Assembly (NCBI GenBank): GCA_020433835.1
Contig: JAGRBY010000411.1
Span: 1-6,535, forward strand
Direction: 5' to 3'
Length of the DNA: 6,535 nucleotides
Source of the DNA: Anaerolineae bacterium
GTDB lineage: Bacteria > Chloroflexota > Anaerolineae > 4572-78 > J111
Shown: one piece after another, positions 1 through 6,230 of the stretch
Numbering within the stretch: position 1 is the first letter of the stretch
How the letters are laid out: every line of letters begins with the position of its first letter
Notes under the pieces: generated by a model
The model's database searches: none
What the model was told of the DNA's origin: nothing
What the model saw: the letters and a program-made list of their open reading frames with translations, nothing else
Position numbers and translations under genes: made by a program

Positions 1-1154
1 GTTCGGAACTTGCCCGAGTTGCGAGCGAATTGGCCGAACCCCCACCCGCGAATCGGCTGCTGTTGCCACATATTGAAGCCGGCATCCCAGCGGGCCTGCC
101 GACCTTCCAGGGTAGATACTTTATCATTGAAACGATTGGCCACTTGACTATCACTGACTAAATCCCAGGTGAAGCCAATGCCGATCACCGCAATAAACAC
201 GATGGTAAAGAATAATTTTCGGAATTGAGGATAGAAAAACTGCATCACAAACAGGGCCAATAACAGGGCAATCCACGGGGTGCGGCTCATGGCAATGATA
301 ATTCCATAAAATTGCACCACCAGCATAACAGACACCACAAGTTTGGAACGAAGCGATTTAGCTTGTTCAAAGAAGAGATAAAATGTGACCGGAATGGTTA
401 GGGCTAGAACCCGCCCCATTTCTCCGGTGCCGCCCATGATGCCCCAGATTAGTCGGATATTGGTTTCACCTCTAAAAGCTGTCAACTGAGCGGCTGTTTT
501 ACCGGCAATACCGTCCTTGGGTAAAAACCAAATTTGACCGGTGGCATGCTCAAAAGCCGCGTATAAGGCCGCTATAAAACCAAATAGGGCGATAGTCATA
601 AACATCAGATGCAGATCTTCCTTACTTTGCACCAGATTTTTGGCAAAAAAGTAGATCAGGCCGGTCATCAAAAAGATCTCAAAGACAGTCGATTGAATAA
701 AGAGCATCGGTTCAACGGCTAATGGAGCCGAAACAATCAACCCGAGCGGGACCAGAATGATAAAAATATCGGTCAGGCTGATCGGGGCAAAGCTAAACTT
801 GCCGATAGCGGCCTTTGCCAGGGTAAAGACGGCTAGAAACGCGGCGATAAAACGGCTAAAAGATAAATCAGGAATGCCCGCTCCCATCGGAATTTCAATC
901 CAGGTATCGATGAAGGGCATAAAAAACAACCATAGCAGGATGCCGTTTAGGGGATTAACTATAATCAGAACCATTACGGCAATGACGACGGTAATGGAAA
1001 CCACCAGTTCGGCCGCTTCCGGCGAGTTGATGGCAACGCCAATGAGAATACCCAGAGCAACTACCAGTAGCCCGATCAAAGCCACTCTCATCTTAAACAA
1101 GAGATCAAAGCCGAAATTAGACATCGATTTTAATGATGTGCGAAACGCCCCCAT
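1..1154 (-). CDS. O-antigen ligase/polymerase-type (Wzy_C) membrane protein, C-terminus cut by window edge
   Basis: Only the first 384 codons are visible; the gene continues past base 1. The product is very hydrophobic, with roughly ten predicted membrane segments (about residues 24-44, 50-68, 70-85, 100-118, 127-145, 152-172, 184-204, 248-264, 271-290, 293-308 and 313-330). Two motifs point to the Wzy_C/O-antigen ligase superfamily: SRTPW at 290-294, at the start of a membrane segment, and the loop from about 351 to 376 (GRQARW, then QQPIRGWGFGQF), which matches the family's R..W..G..M...P..G.G.G.F pattern. Members polymerise or transfer lipid-linked glycans on the outer face of the cytoplasmic membrane. 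The ATG at 1154 is chosen because AAGAGGA lies nine bases upstream; the gap to the kinase-like gene is six bases, so the two are surely cotranscribed. Sequence alone does not separate polymerase from ligase, but a Wzz-type gene two places upstream favours polymerase. Confidence 0.87.
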   Translation of the reverse strand, partial: MGAFRTSLKSMSNFGFDLLFKMRVALIGLLVVALGILIGVAINSPEAAELVVSITVVIAVMVLIIVNPLNGILLWLFFMPFIDTWIEIPMGAGIPDLSFSRFIAAFLAVFTLAKAAIGKFSFAPISLTDIFIILVPLGLIVSAPLAVEPMLFIQSTVFEIFLMTGLIYFFAKNLVQSKEDLHLMFMTIALFGFIAALYAAFEHATGQIWFLPKDGIAGKTAAQLTAFRGETNIRLIWGIMGGTGEMGRVLALTIPVTFYLFFEQAKSLRSKLVVSVMLVVQFYGIIIAMSRTPWIALLLALFVMQFFYPQFRKLFFTIVFIAVIGIGFTWDLVSDSQVANRFNDKVSTLEGRQARWDAGFNMWQQQPIRGWGFGQFARNSGKFR

Positions 1155-1160
1155 ATTCGA

Positions 1161-2261
1161 TTATCCTCTTAAGCCCACGGTTAACTGATGGGGCTGCTCT
1201 TTTGCAAAAACGCACATAGCATATTGTTCCTGTAAAATGGCCGGGTCGTTATTGATTTTTCGATACCCGTTATAATGATGGTAAAGTCGTTCGATCAGTG
1301 ACCGGCCCATGACCCAACGGAATACTTGGCCGGCCAGGGTTAAATCGCTGTCGTTGAGTTGATTGGTTTGGCGATATCCCGCCTGCAAAGCCGAGACGCG
1401 ATCAGCATCGAGTTGATCGTTCCGCCAGGCAAACCAGAAGGTGGCTAACATCAAGTCATAAATTTTTAAGTCCAGACGCGACTCATTGAAATCAATGATA
1501 AACGGCGTATGGTCAGACCGAAACAGAACGTTCCAGGGGGCATAATCCCCGTGAATAACCAACTTTGATAAGTCAGTCCGGCTCTCGACTATCTCTTCTA
1601 ACTCCAGTAACCGGCTAATGTCATCGAGATGGGTTCGAGCAAAATCATCGATGGGCTGGTCGACGGCGGAGTTTTGCAGCCAAGATCGAATTTCAGCCAC
1701 CGCTTGTCGAAACCAATCCCCCGGACGCCATCGTTTATAGTCGGTTGGACGATAGCCGTTCCACTTGAAAACGGCCGGTTCCAGGCCGGTAATAGCCTGA
1801 TGGTATTCGCCTAAGCCTCGCCCGCACCGGACAAAAACCTTGCGTTTCGTTCCCGGCCACCACACAAAATTAGCCGGGGCGTAACCTGCAATAAATTCAT
1901 AAACACTGTAACGCGCCTCGCCGATGGTGGCCCAGGCTTCCCCCATTTTACTGAGGTGCATGCGTGGAGCCGGAAAGTTGCGATTTAGCAAGAAGGATAA
2001 AATCTCGTATTCATAAGCCACTGCTGTCTCCGACAGATTCTGGCGTCGAATTACAAACTTTCCTTTTGGCGTTGTGGCAAAAAAATTGAGACTGTTAGTC
2101 CGCGGAGCGCGATAGCAGGTTTGTATCTCCCCCAACTGGTAAATTTCGGCCAGGTGGTGGATTAACTGATTTAACTCAGGATCGGGCTTTTGCCGAGGTG
2201 ATAATTGTGAAAGAACATAAGACGGCTTTGGTAGACGAATATAAAATGCAAGCTCTGACAT
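1161..2261 (-). CDS. Aminoglycoside phosphotransferase/CotS-family kinase-like protein
   Basis: This 366-residue soluble protein has the eukaryotic-kinase-like fold of the APH/CotS/homoserine-kinase group. The catalytic loop is clear: H237-G-D239-x4-N244 (HGDYAPWN), followed by the metal-binding D257-F258 in IIDFNE. In the N-lobe, FVIRRQN at 69-75 is the strand that normally carries the nucleotide-binding Lys or Arg, and E84/E86 in AYEYEIL fit the helix glutamate. Length is normal for the family. Expected reaction: transfer of a phosphate from ATP or GTP to a small molecule or sugar; the substrate cannot be read from sequence. The gene starts 15 bases after the Wzz-type gene and ends six bases before the Wzy_C gene, so a role in polysaccharide synthesis is likely by context (inference). 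No clear Shine-Dalgarno precedes the ATG at 2261, which suggests coupling to the upstream gene. Drug resistance is an unlikely role here. Confidence 0.88.
   Translation of the reverse strand: MSELAFYIRLPKPSYVLSQLSPRQKPDPELNQLIHHLAEIYQLGEIQTCYRAPRTNSLNFFATTPKGKFVIRRQNLSETAVAYEYEILSFLLNRNFPAPRMHLSKMGEAWATIGEARYSVYEFIAGYAPANFVWWPGTKRKVFVRCGRGLGEYHQAITGLEPAVFKWNGYRPTDYKRWRPGDWFRQAVAEIRSWLQNSAVDQPIDDFARTHLDDISRLLELEEIVESRTDLSKLVIHGDYAPWNVLFRSDHTPFIIDFNESRLDLKIYDLMLATFWFAWRNDQLDADRVSALQAGYRQTNQLNDSDLTLAGQVFRWVMGRSLIERLYHHYNGYRKINNDPAILQEQYAMCVFAKEQPHQLTVGLRG
1164..1170 (-). promoter_or_regulatory. Ribosome binding site of the Wzy_C gene
   Basis: On the minus strand AAGAGGA ends nine bases before the ATG at 1154. 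It lies within the last codons of the upstream kinase-like gene, so the two genes are probably translationally linked. It decides the start at 1154 over the next in-frame ATG ten codons later, which has no comparable site. Confidence 0.7.
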
Positions 2262-2276
2262 GAGTATGGGTCTGAA

Positions 2277-3347
2277 TCAGTGAACACTGTCGGGCAGAGC
2301 ACCAATGTCAGTTTTTTCTTTTGACTCGTGAGTAGTGCTGCTGCGAAACGTGCCTGATATTTCTAAATATTCTAATAAGAACGTCAGCAGAACCCCGCCA
2401 ATAAGGCTGGCGATTACTCCCAGAGCCAGCATGCGGCCGCTGATTAAAACGACAGGATCACTCGGTGGCCAAGCCGGGGTAATAATTTGGATAAACCCCA
2501 CTTCACGGATCTGGTTCACTTTGATTTGACCTTCGGTCAACCGGTCAAGTAAATAGTTGTAATTTTTTCGGGCGCGTTCGACTCGGTCTTCCAGAGCTAC
2601 ATAATCGCTGGATAACCCGATCATATTCTGCAACTCAACTTCACGTTCCAGAATCATTTCGTTCAGGGCTTTCGCTTTGACCGTGTCGCCCTCTGATCGA
2701 GCCAGATTATCCTCGATCTCTAAGGAGCGAATGAGGCTGTATTGGTTGTCCATCGCCCGGTTTAGCGTGCCAATTTTGTTGGCTATCTGGAATTGGGACA
2801 GCTCAAACTCGGCCGTTTTAAGCTCCTCTTGAGCGCCTCTTAGCTGCTCATCGATGAACTCGATGGTATTGGCCGTCGATTGAGCGCGCAGGTCGCCATA
2901 GCGTTCCAAACCAACCTCAACCACCTTATTGGCCAGCAGGGCAGCAGTATCCGGATCATCAGCCCGTACACTAATATGGAGCAGTTGAACGCTGTTTAAC
3001 GTATCCACCGTCATTTTTTCGTCCCGCAGTTCGCGTGACCCGATTTCAATATCGGGTAACTGTTCTAAGGTGCGGAAAGCGACATCCCCATTTTCCAGGA
3101 GTTGTCTAAAGCTGGTCCGAGCTTGCTCAATCTCATCGCTCAGCGCTTCACGCCCAAATTGGCTGTACAGCGGCGCTTCTTCGGGCGGCGGGGCGCTGAC
3201 TTGTACCGTGACGGTGGCCTCGTACTCTTTGTCGGCAATAACGGAGATAACCAACATCGTGCCGACGGTGGCGACAAATAAGAGGGCGATGACCCACCAC
3301 CATTTCCGAATAATTTTTAGGTACTGCATAAAATCACGAGCTTGCAT
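2277..3347 (-). CDS. Wzz-type chain-length determinant (polysaccharide co-polymerase), no kinase domain
   Basis: The predicted protein has 356 residues and classic co-polymerase topology. A short cytoplasmic N-terminus ends in YLKIIRKWWW and is followed by membrane segment 1 (about 16-38). A large extracytoplasmic domain comes next, with a charged coiled-coil-prone region at about 155-281. The proline-rich signature P291-AWPPSD-P298 leads into membrane segment 2 (about 299-326), and a short polar tail of about 30 residues ends the protein. There are no Walker motifs or tyrosine cluster, so no BY-kinase is fused. Such proteins oligomerise in the cytoplasmic membrane and set the length of Wzy-made polymers. 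The ATG at 3347 is chosen because AAAGGTGAG sits eight bases upstream; a GTG start at 3359 would add four residues but lies inside that site. It overlaps the upstream glycosyltransferase gene by 14 bases, which indicates translational coupling. Confidence 0.9.
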   Translation of the reverse strand: MQARDFMQYLKIIRKWWWVIALLFVATVGTMLVISVIADKEYEATVTVQVSAPPPEEAPLYSQFGREALSDEIEQARTSFRQLLENGDVAFRTLEQLPDIEIGSRELRDEKMTVDTLNSVQLLHISVRADDPDTAALLANKVVEVGLERYGDLRAQSTANTIEFIDEQLRGAQEELKTAEFELSQFQIANKIGTLNRAMDNQYSLIRSLEIEDNLARSEGDTVKAKALNEMILEREVELQNMIGLSSDYVALEDRVERARKNYNYLLDRLTEGQIKVNQIREVGFIQIITPAWPPSDPVVLISGRMLALGVIASLIGGVLLTFLLEYLEISGTFRSSTTHESKEKTDIGALPDSVH

Positions 3348-4566
3348 TAGATTTCTCACCTTTACATTTTTTAAAGCCGTTCTTCTCTGACTTAATTGTA
3401 AGCTGCGTCAAAATTAAATCCGATAATGTTTCAACTCTGGCTTCCCAGGTATGCTGCGCTGCTATCGCTCGACGCGCTTGTTGTTGTTCAGATGAAATAG
3501 AGCTTAAAGCCTGGCCTACAGCACTTTCAAAATCTTTAGGGGTGGCCGCCAGATAGACATAATCTCTGAATTTTCGGGCGGCCGGGATATCTAACGAGAC
3601 CACGGGCAATCCGGCTGCCAAATAATCATATAATTTTAAGGGGCTAATATTATCAGAATTTCTGTTTTGCACATAAGGCATCAACCCCACGTCAAACCCT
3701 TTAACATAATTGGGAACTTCACTCCAACCGACCGGCCCAAAATGAAATACATTGGGCATTGCACATAAGCTCTGCCAGGTCGTTTGCTTTTGGTTGGCAT
3801 TAACCGGACCCAAAAACACCAATGACCAGTCGGGCTGCTTGAGCGCTAAATCTTTGAGCATATCTAACTCTAATTTATCGCCGATGAGACCGCTATAGCC
3901 TAAGATAGGCCGTTTTATTCCGGCCAACTCGGCCGGCAAGTCGGGCTTGGCTAAAGCCTCACTGTAGGCCTGATAATTGACGCCGTTAGGGACAATGTAG
4001 GTGTTGGGATGAAGCGGCGCTTTAGACTCATACAGCTTTTCCGATACCACAATCACGGCATCAACCTGTTGGCTCAGTTCTCGCTCTCTGGCTTCAATAA
4101 ACGCTTTCATAGCTGGGGTTTTGTCCTGGAAGGAGGTGTATTCATCCACCACATGATATAGTCGTAAGCGAGGCGACGGTACGCCGTCAATAAAATCCAG
4201 CCAGTTAGGATGGTAAAACCAAACGATGGGTTGTTTTATGTTGAGCCGTCGCATGACATAACGTAGCGATAAACGTCTTAATAATCCGGTCAGGGGGCCT
4301 AAGAGAAACTTTTCACTGGCCGGCGCCCAAGTCGGTTCGTGAAAAACAAAGAGGTTGTCGGAAATTTGCCTAACTAAAGGTCGAGATAAGTCAGTTAAGT
4401 GAAGCTGTTTTTTTTTAAGGAGCGATATGGTGGTCTGAAGCGAGTTGCCTCGTTCGATAAAAAGAACTTTATTGTGTCTGGCGAAGATGGACATAAGCTG
4501 CTGTCGGTTACGCAGCACGCCCTCCCAATTATCGCCAAAGTAGACAATATCATAACCTGTGAGCAT
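3334..4566 (-). CDS. GT4-like glycosyltransferase, divergent N-terminal domain
   Basis: This 410-residue cytoplasmic protein is read as a GT-B glycosyltransferase. The N-terminal half has the pattern of a surface-polysaccharide subgroup: YDIVYFGDNWEG near the start, VLFIERG at 34-40, and YHVVDEYTSF at 137-146, the equivalent of the YY.VDD..AF block in relatives. VIVVSEKLYE (171-180) and VPNGVN (192-197) lead into the C-terminal domain. There GYSGLIGDKLELD (223-235) and SPLKLYDYLAAGLPVV (308-323) form the nucleotide-sugar site. The usual acidic E-x7-E pair of GT4 enzymes is modified: N306 and S308 stand near the first position and D314 near the second. It probably adds one sugar to a lipid-linked intermediate; donor and acceptor are unknown. 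The ATG at 4566 is the first possible start after an in-frame TAG at 4575-4573; only a weak GGAAAG precedes it, at about 12 bases. The Lys/Ser-rich tail (391-410) overlaps the Wzz-type gene. Confidence 0.83.
   Translation of the reverse strand: MLTGYDIVYFGDNWEGVLRNRQQLMSIFARHNKVLFIERGNSLQTTISLLKKKQLHLTDLSRPLVRQISDNLFVFHEPTWAPASEKFLLGPLTGLLRRLSLRYVMRRLNIKQPIVWFYHPNWLDFIDGVPSPRLRLYHVVDEYTSFQDKTPAMKAFIEARERELSQQVDAVIVVSEKLYESKAPLHPNTYIVPNGVNYQAYSEALAKPDLPAELAGIKRPILGYSGLIGDKLELDMLKDLALKQPDWSLVFLGPVNANQKQTTWQSLCAMPNVFHFGPVGWSEVPNYVKGFDVGLMPYVQNRNSDNISPLKLYDYLAAGLPVVSLDIPAARKFRDYVYLAATPKDFESAVGQALSSISSEQQQARRAIAAQHTWEARVETLSDLILTQLTIKSEKNGFKKCKGEKSNASS
3355..3363 (-). promoter_or_regulatory. Ribosome binding site of the Wzz-type gene
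   Basis: AAAGGTGAG on the minus strand is a strong match to the 16S anti-Shine-Dalgarno complement. It lies within the last codons of the upstream glycosyltransferase gene. The ATG at 3347 follows its AAGGTGA core by eight bases, while the in-frame GTG at 3359-3357 is part of the site itself. It therefore sets the start at 3347. Confidence 0.75.
4408..4416 (-). repeat. Nine-A homopolymer inside the glycosyltransferase gene
   Basis: Nine consecutive A on the coding strand encode K51-K52-K53 of the 410-residue glycosyltransferase. The reading frame is intact as given. A gain or loss of one base, or polymerase slippage on this run, would truncate the protein early. Confidence 0.9.
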
Positions 4567-4625
4567 TTTTGTCTAACACTTTCCGCCAACGACGTGAAAA
4601 AAATAGGTGATTTGTGCCTCCGGTA

Positions 4626-5897
4626 TCAGGCCAAGATTGACTCGTACAGGGTATGAAATTCGTTAATATGGCGTTGGGCCGTTAGATATTGAGCTGCTCG
4701 CTGTTGACCGGCTTTGGCAATGCGTTGTGTTTGGGTTTGACTGTAGTAGTAAATTAGCATGGCCTGGGCCATTGATTTCGGATTATTGATATCACATAAC
4801 ATGCCGGTCTGCGCGTTGGCGATCATCTCCGGCATCCCCCCGGCGTTGGTGGCGATCACCGGACACCCGGCCATCAACGCTTCGATGACGGCCGTGGCAA
4901 ATGGTTCAGGCTCAGACGAGCTATGGACGAACACATCCACCGAGGCTAGAATTTCCGGGATATCGCTGCGAAATCCGGCAAACGTGACATTGCTCTCTAA
5001 ATCTAAAGCCTTGGTTAAGGCCAGCAGTTCTTCATAAAATGTAGGCGACTGCCCATTTTGACCGGTCGATGTCTCTAACGGGCCGCCGACAATCAACCCT
5101 TTAACGTTAGGCAGGTGCTGTTTCACTTCCGCTAGGGCTTTTAGAAAAATATGCTGGCCCTTCCACGACACCAGCCGCCCGATATTCCCCAGGACAAAAT
5201 CCTGATCTGACCAGCCAAATTCACGTCGAAGTTTAGATCGATCCCGCGCCTGTGACCACTTTTCGGTATCCGGCACGCCGGGATAAATCGTACAGCCCTG
5301 GTCGGGGGTGGCTCCGCCTAAGCTAATACAGTGGCGGCCAATGGCTTGCGAACAAAACACATACCGGTCGATAAAGCGGGCAATTTGCCGATCGACCGCT
5401 TGAAACTCGCTGAAATTTTGAGCGTAACAAAGTGTCTTTGCCCCGGCCAGTTTCGCCGCGATAACCACTTCACGGCCGTGCCGGGTTGGATCGCTATTTA
5501 AATGAACCAGGTCAATTTTATTGGCTCGTATTATTTTGACCAACTGCATAATTTGAGGCAGGTAGTAGCTTAACCGGACGTAGCTCCCCACTGCATGGTA
5601 GACGGCGCTGCTTCGGCCGTTATCTACCTGCAGGGTTTTAATCAGATTACTTTTTTGCAGTTGATTGACCACCCCCACATGCTCCCATGATTTCGAGTCT
5701 TCAAAGACTATAGTTTTGATGCCTAACGCCTCAAACTTTTCGGCATAAGGGTGGGGCCAGTAAAATAAGACGAACGGCTCATAGCGACCTCGGTCGAGAT
5801 TAGTAATCATCGGATACAGGACATTGGTGATCGCCCCACCGATACCCGGCCACTGCTCTACAAATAAAATTCTCTTTTTTGGCAAATAGTTGTACAT
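4626..5897 (-). CDS. GT4-family glycosyltransferase
   Basis: This 423-residue protein is a textbook GT-B retaining glycosyltransferase. The N-terminal domain opens with KRILFVEQWPGIGGAI, whose Gly-rich loop (18-21) belongs to the acceptor side; DLVHLNSD (129-136) is the conserved strand that follows. The C-terminal domain begins near IYPGVP (204-209), then GNIGRLVSWKGQ (237-248) with the conserved Arg and Lys that contact the donor phosphate. The E331-PFATAVI-E339 pair binds the nucleotide sugar, followed by AGCPVIATNAGGMPE. Length is usual for the family. It should transfer a sugar from a nucleotide donor onto a growing lipid-linked glycan at the cytoplasmic membrane face; which sugar cannot be told. 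The ATG at 5897 is the only usual start between an in-frame TAA about 60 bases upstream and the conserved N-terminus, but it has no clear Shine-Dalgarno. It is the first gene after the long intergenic region, so probably the operon leader. A 59-base gap without an obvious signal separates it from the next transferase. Confidence 0.92.
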   Translation of the reverse strand: MYNYLPKKRILFVEQWPGIGGAITNVLYPMITNLDRGRYEPFVLFYWPHPYAEKFEALGIKTIVFEDSKSWEHVGVVNQLQKSNLIKTLQVDNGRSSAVYHAVGSYVRLSYYLPQIMQLVKIIRANKIDLVHLNSDPTRHGREVVIAAKLAGAKTLCYAQNFSEFQAVDRQIARFIDRYVFCSQAIGRHCISLGGATPDQGCTIYPGVPDTEKWSQARDRSKLRREFGWSDQDFVLGNIGRLVSWKGQHIFLKALAEVKQHLPNVKGLIVGGPLETSTGQNGQSPTFYEELLALTKALDLESNVTFAGFRSDIPEILASVDVFVHSSSEPEPFATAVIEALMAGCPVIATNAGGMPEMIANAQTGMLCDINNPKSMAQAMLIYYYSQTQTQRIAKAGQQRAAQYLTAQRHINEFHTLYESILA

Positions 5898-6034
5898 CAG
5901 GATGTGATTAGCCCAGTTTTGTGCTGGTAGTTTAGCTGCTGATAAAAGTGTGCTTTAGATTTACCGGTTTTTTAGTAGATCACAGGATCAAGCCATCCAA
6001 TTCTCCCCCGTTGGAGGCTATGTAGCTATTAAGT

Positions 6035-6048
6035 CTGATATATATCAG
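6035..6048. repeat. 14-bp perfect palindrome in the presumed leader
   Basis: CTGATATATATCAG reads the same on both strands. It lies about 50-60 bases downstream of the predicted transcription start and about 140 bases before the glycosyltransferase start. The AT-rich core makes it a poor RNA hairpin; a DNA-binding dimer site is more plausible, but no regulator is known. Confidence 0.5.
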
Positions 6049-6101
6049 GGTCAGATAGATTTCAGGATTTAGACGCTGGAAGGAGCAATTTCTGTTTGGG
6101 G

Positions 6102-6130
6102 ATGATAAGGCAATCAGACAAGTTGGCCAA
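6102..6130 (-). promoter_or_regulatory. Sigma70-type promoter candidate for the polysaccharide operon
   Basis: On the minus strand TTGGCC (6130-6125; four of six match TTGACA) is followed after exactly 17 bases by TATCAT (6107-6102; five of six match TATAAT). Transcription would begin near 6095 and give a leader of about 198 nt before the glycosyltransferase ATG at 5897. The AT-rich DNA just upstream could act as an UP element. This is the best-spaced pair I found in the gap; it is a pattern match only. Confidence 0.45.
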
Positions 6131-6133
6131 CTT
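6120..6133. promoter_or_regulatory. 14-bp palindrome over the -35 box, possible operator
   Basis: AAGTTGGCCAACTT is a perfect palindrome whose centre is the TTGGCC taken as the -35 box. A dimeric repressor bound here would block RNA polymerase, so it is a plausible operator. It could also form a weak 5-6 bp hairpin, but no T-run follows on the minus strand, so it is unlikely to be a terminator. Confidence 0.4.
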
Positions 6134-6154
6134 TCTTTACCCTATATGATAATA

Positions 6155-6180
6155 CTAAGGTTGGCTAAGAAGTTTCTAAG
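6155..6180. repeat. Three CTAAG direct repeats at 10-11 bp spacing
   Basis: CTAAG occurs at 6155-6159, 6165-6169 and 6176-6180 (CTTAG on the minus strand), spaced by 10 and 11 bases, so all copies face the same side of the helix. They lie about 60-85 bases upstream of the predicted transcription start, a normal place for an activator such as an OmpR/PhoB-type response regulator. The repeats are directly seen; the regulatory role is inference. Confidence 0.4.
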
Positions 6181-6230
6181 AGAAAAATTTGAAATTAGTT
6201 AGAAAATATGGGCTTAAATCAAGAAAAAAG

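Larger units (their letters stand above)
5898..6230. other. Intergenic control region, no gene
   Basis: No credible protein or RNA gene was found on either strand in these 333 bases. The half next to the methyltransferase gene (about 6135-6230) is AT-rich. It holds a promoter candidate, two perfect 14-bp palindromes and three phased CTAAG repeats, listed separately. There is no clear GC-rich hairpin plus T-run after the methyltransferase stop, only a T-rich stretch at 6220-6229, so read-through from the methyltransferase gene is possible. I found no match to the ops/JUMPstart element of enteric polysaccharide operons. Confidence 0.7.

Noticed and set aside
757..1188. Plus-strand open frame of 143 codons
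   Set aside because: It lies opposite the Wzy_C gene, has low-complexity composition rich in Thr, Ala and Lys, no family resemblance and no ribosome binding site. It is a shadow of the minus-strand gene.
1161..2261. Aminoglycoside resistance gene
   Set aside because: The APH fold covers many metabolic kinases. The operon position between polysaccharide genes and the lack of close resemblance to known resistance enzymes argue against it.
4596..4621. GGAGG (4621-4617) and a T-run in the 59-base gap between the two glycosyltransferases
   Set aside because: The Shine-Dalgarno-like GGAGG has no ATG, GTG or TTG at workable distance, and the T-run has no hairpin before it. Probably chance, or the remains of an older start.
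4399..4656. Plus-strand frame of 85 codons and the minus-strand 64-codon frame at 4395-4589
   Set aside because: Both overlap the start of the divergent glycosyltransferase gene in other frames and show no recognisable domain.
5898..6095. ops/JUMPstart antitermination element in the operon leader
   Set aside because: I looked for the GGTAG-containing core expected upstream of long polysaccharide operons and found no match in the leader on the coding strand.
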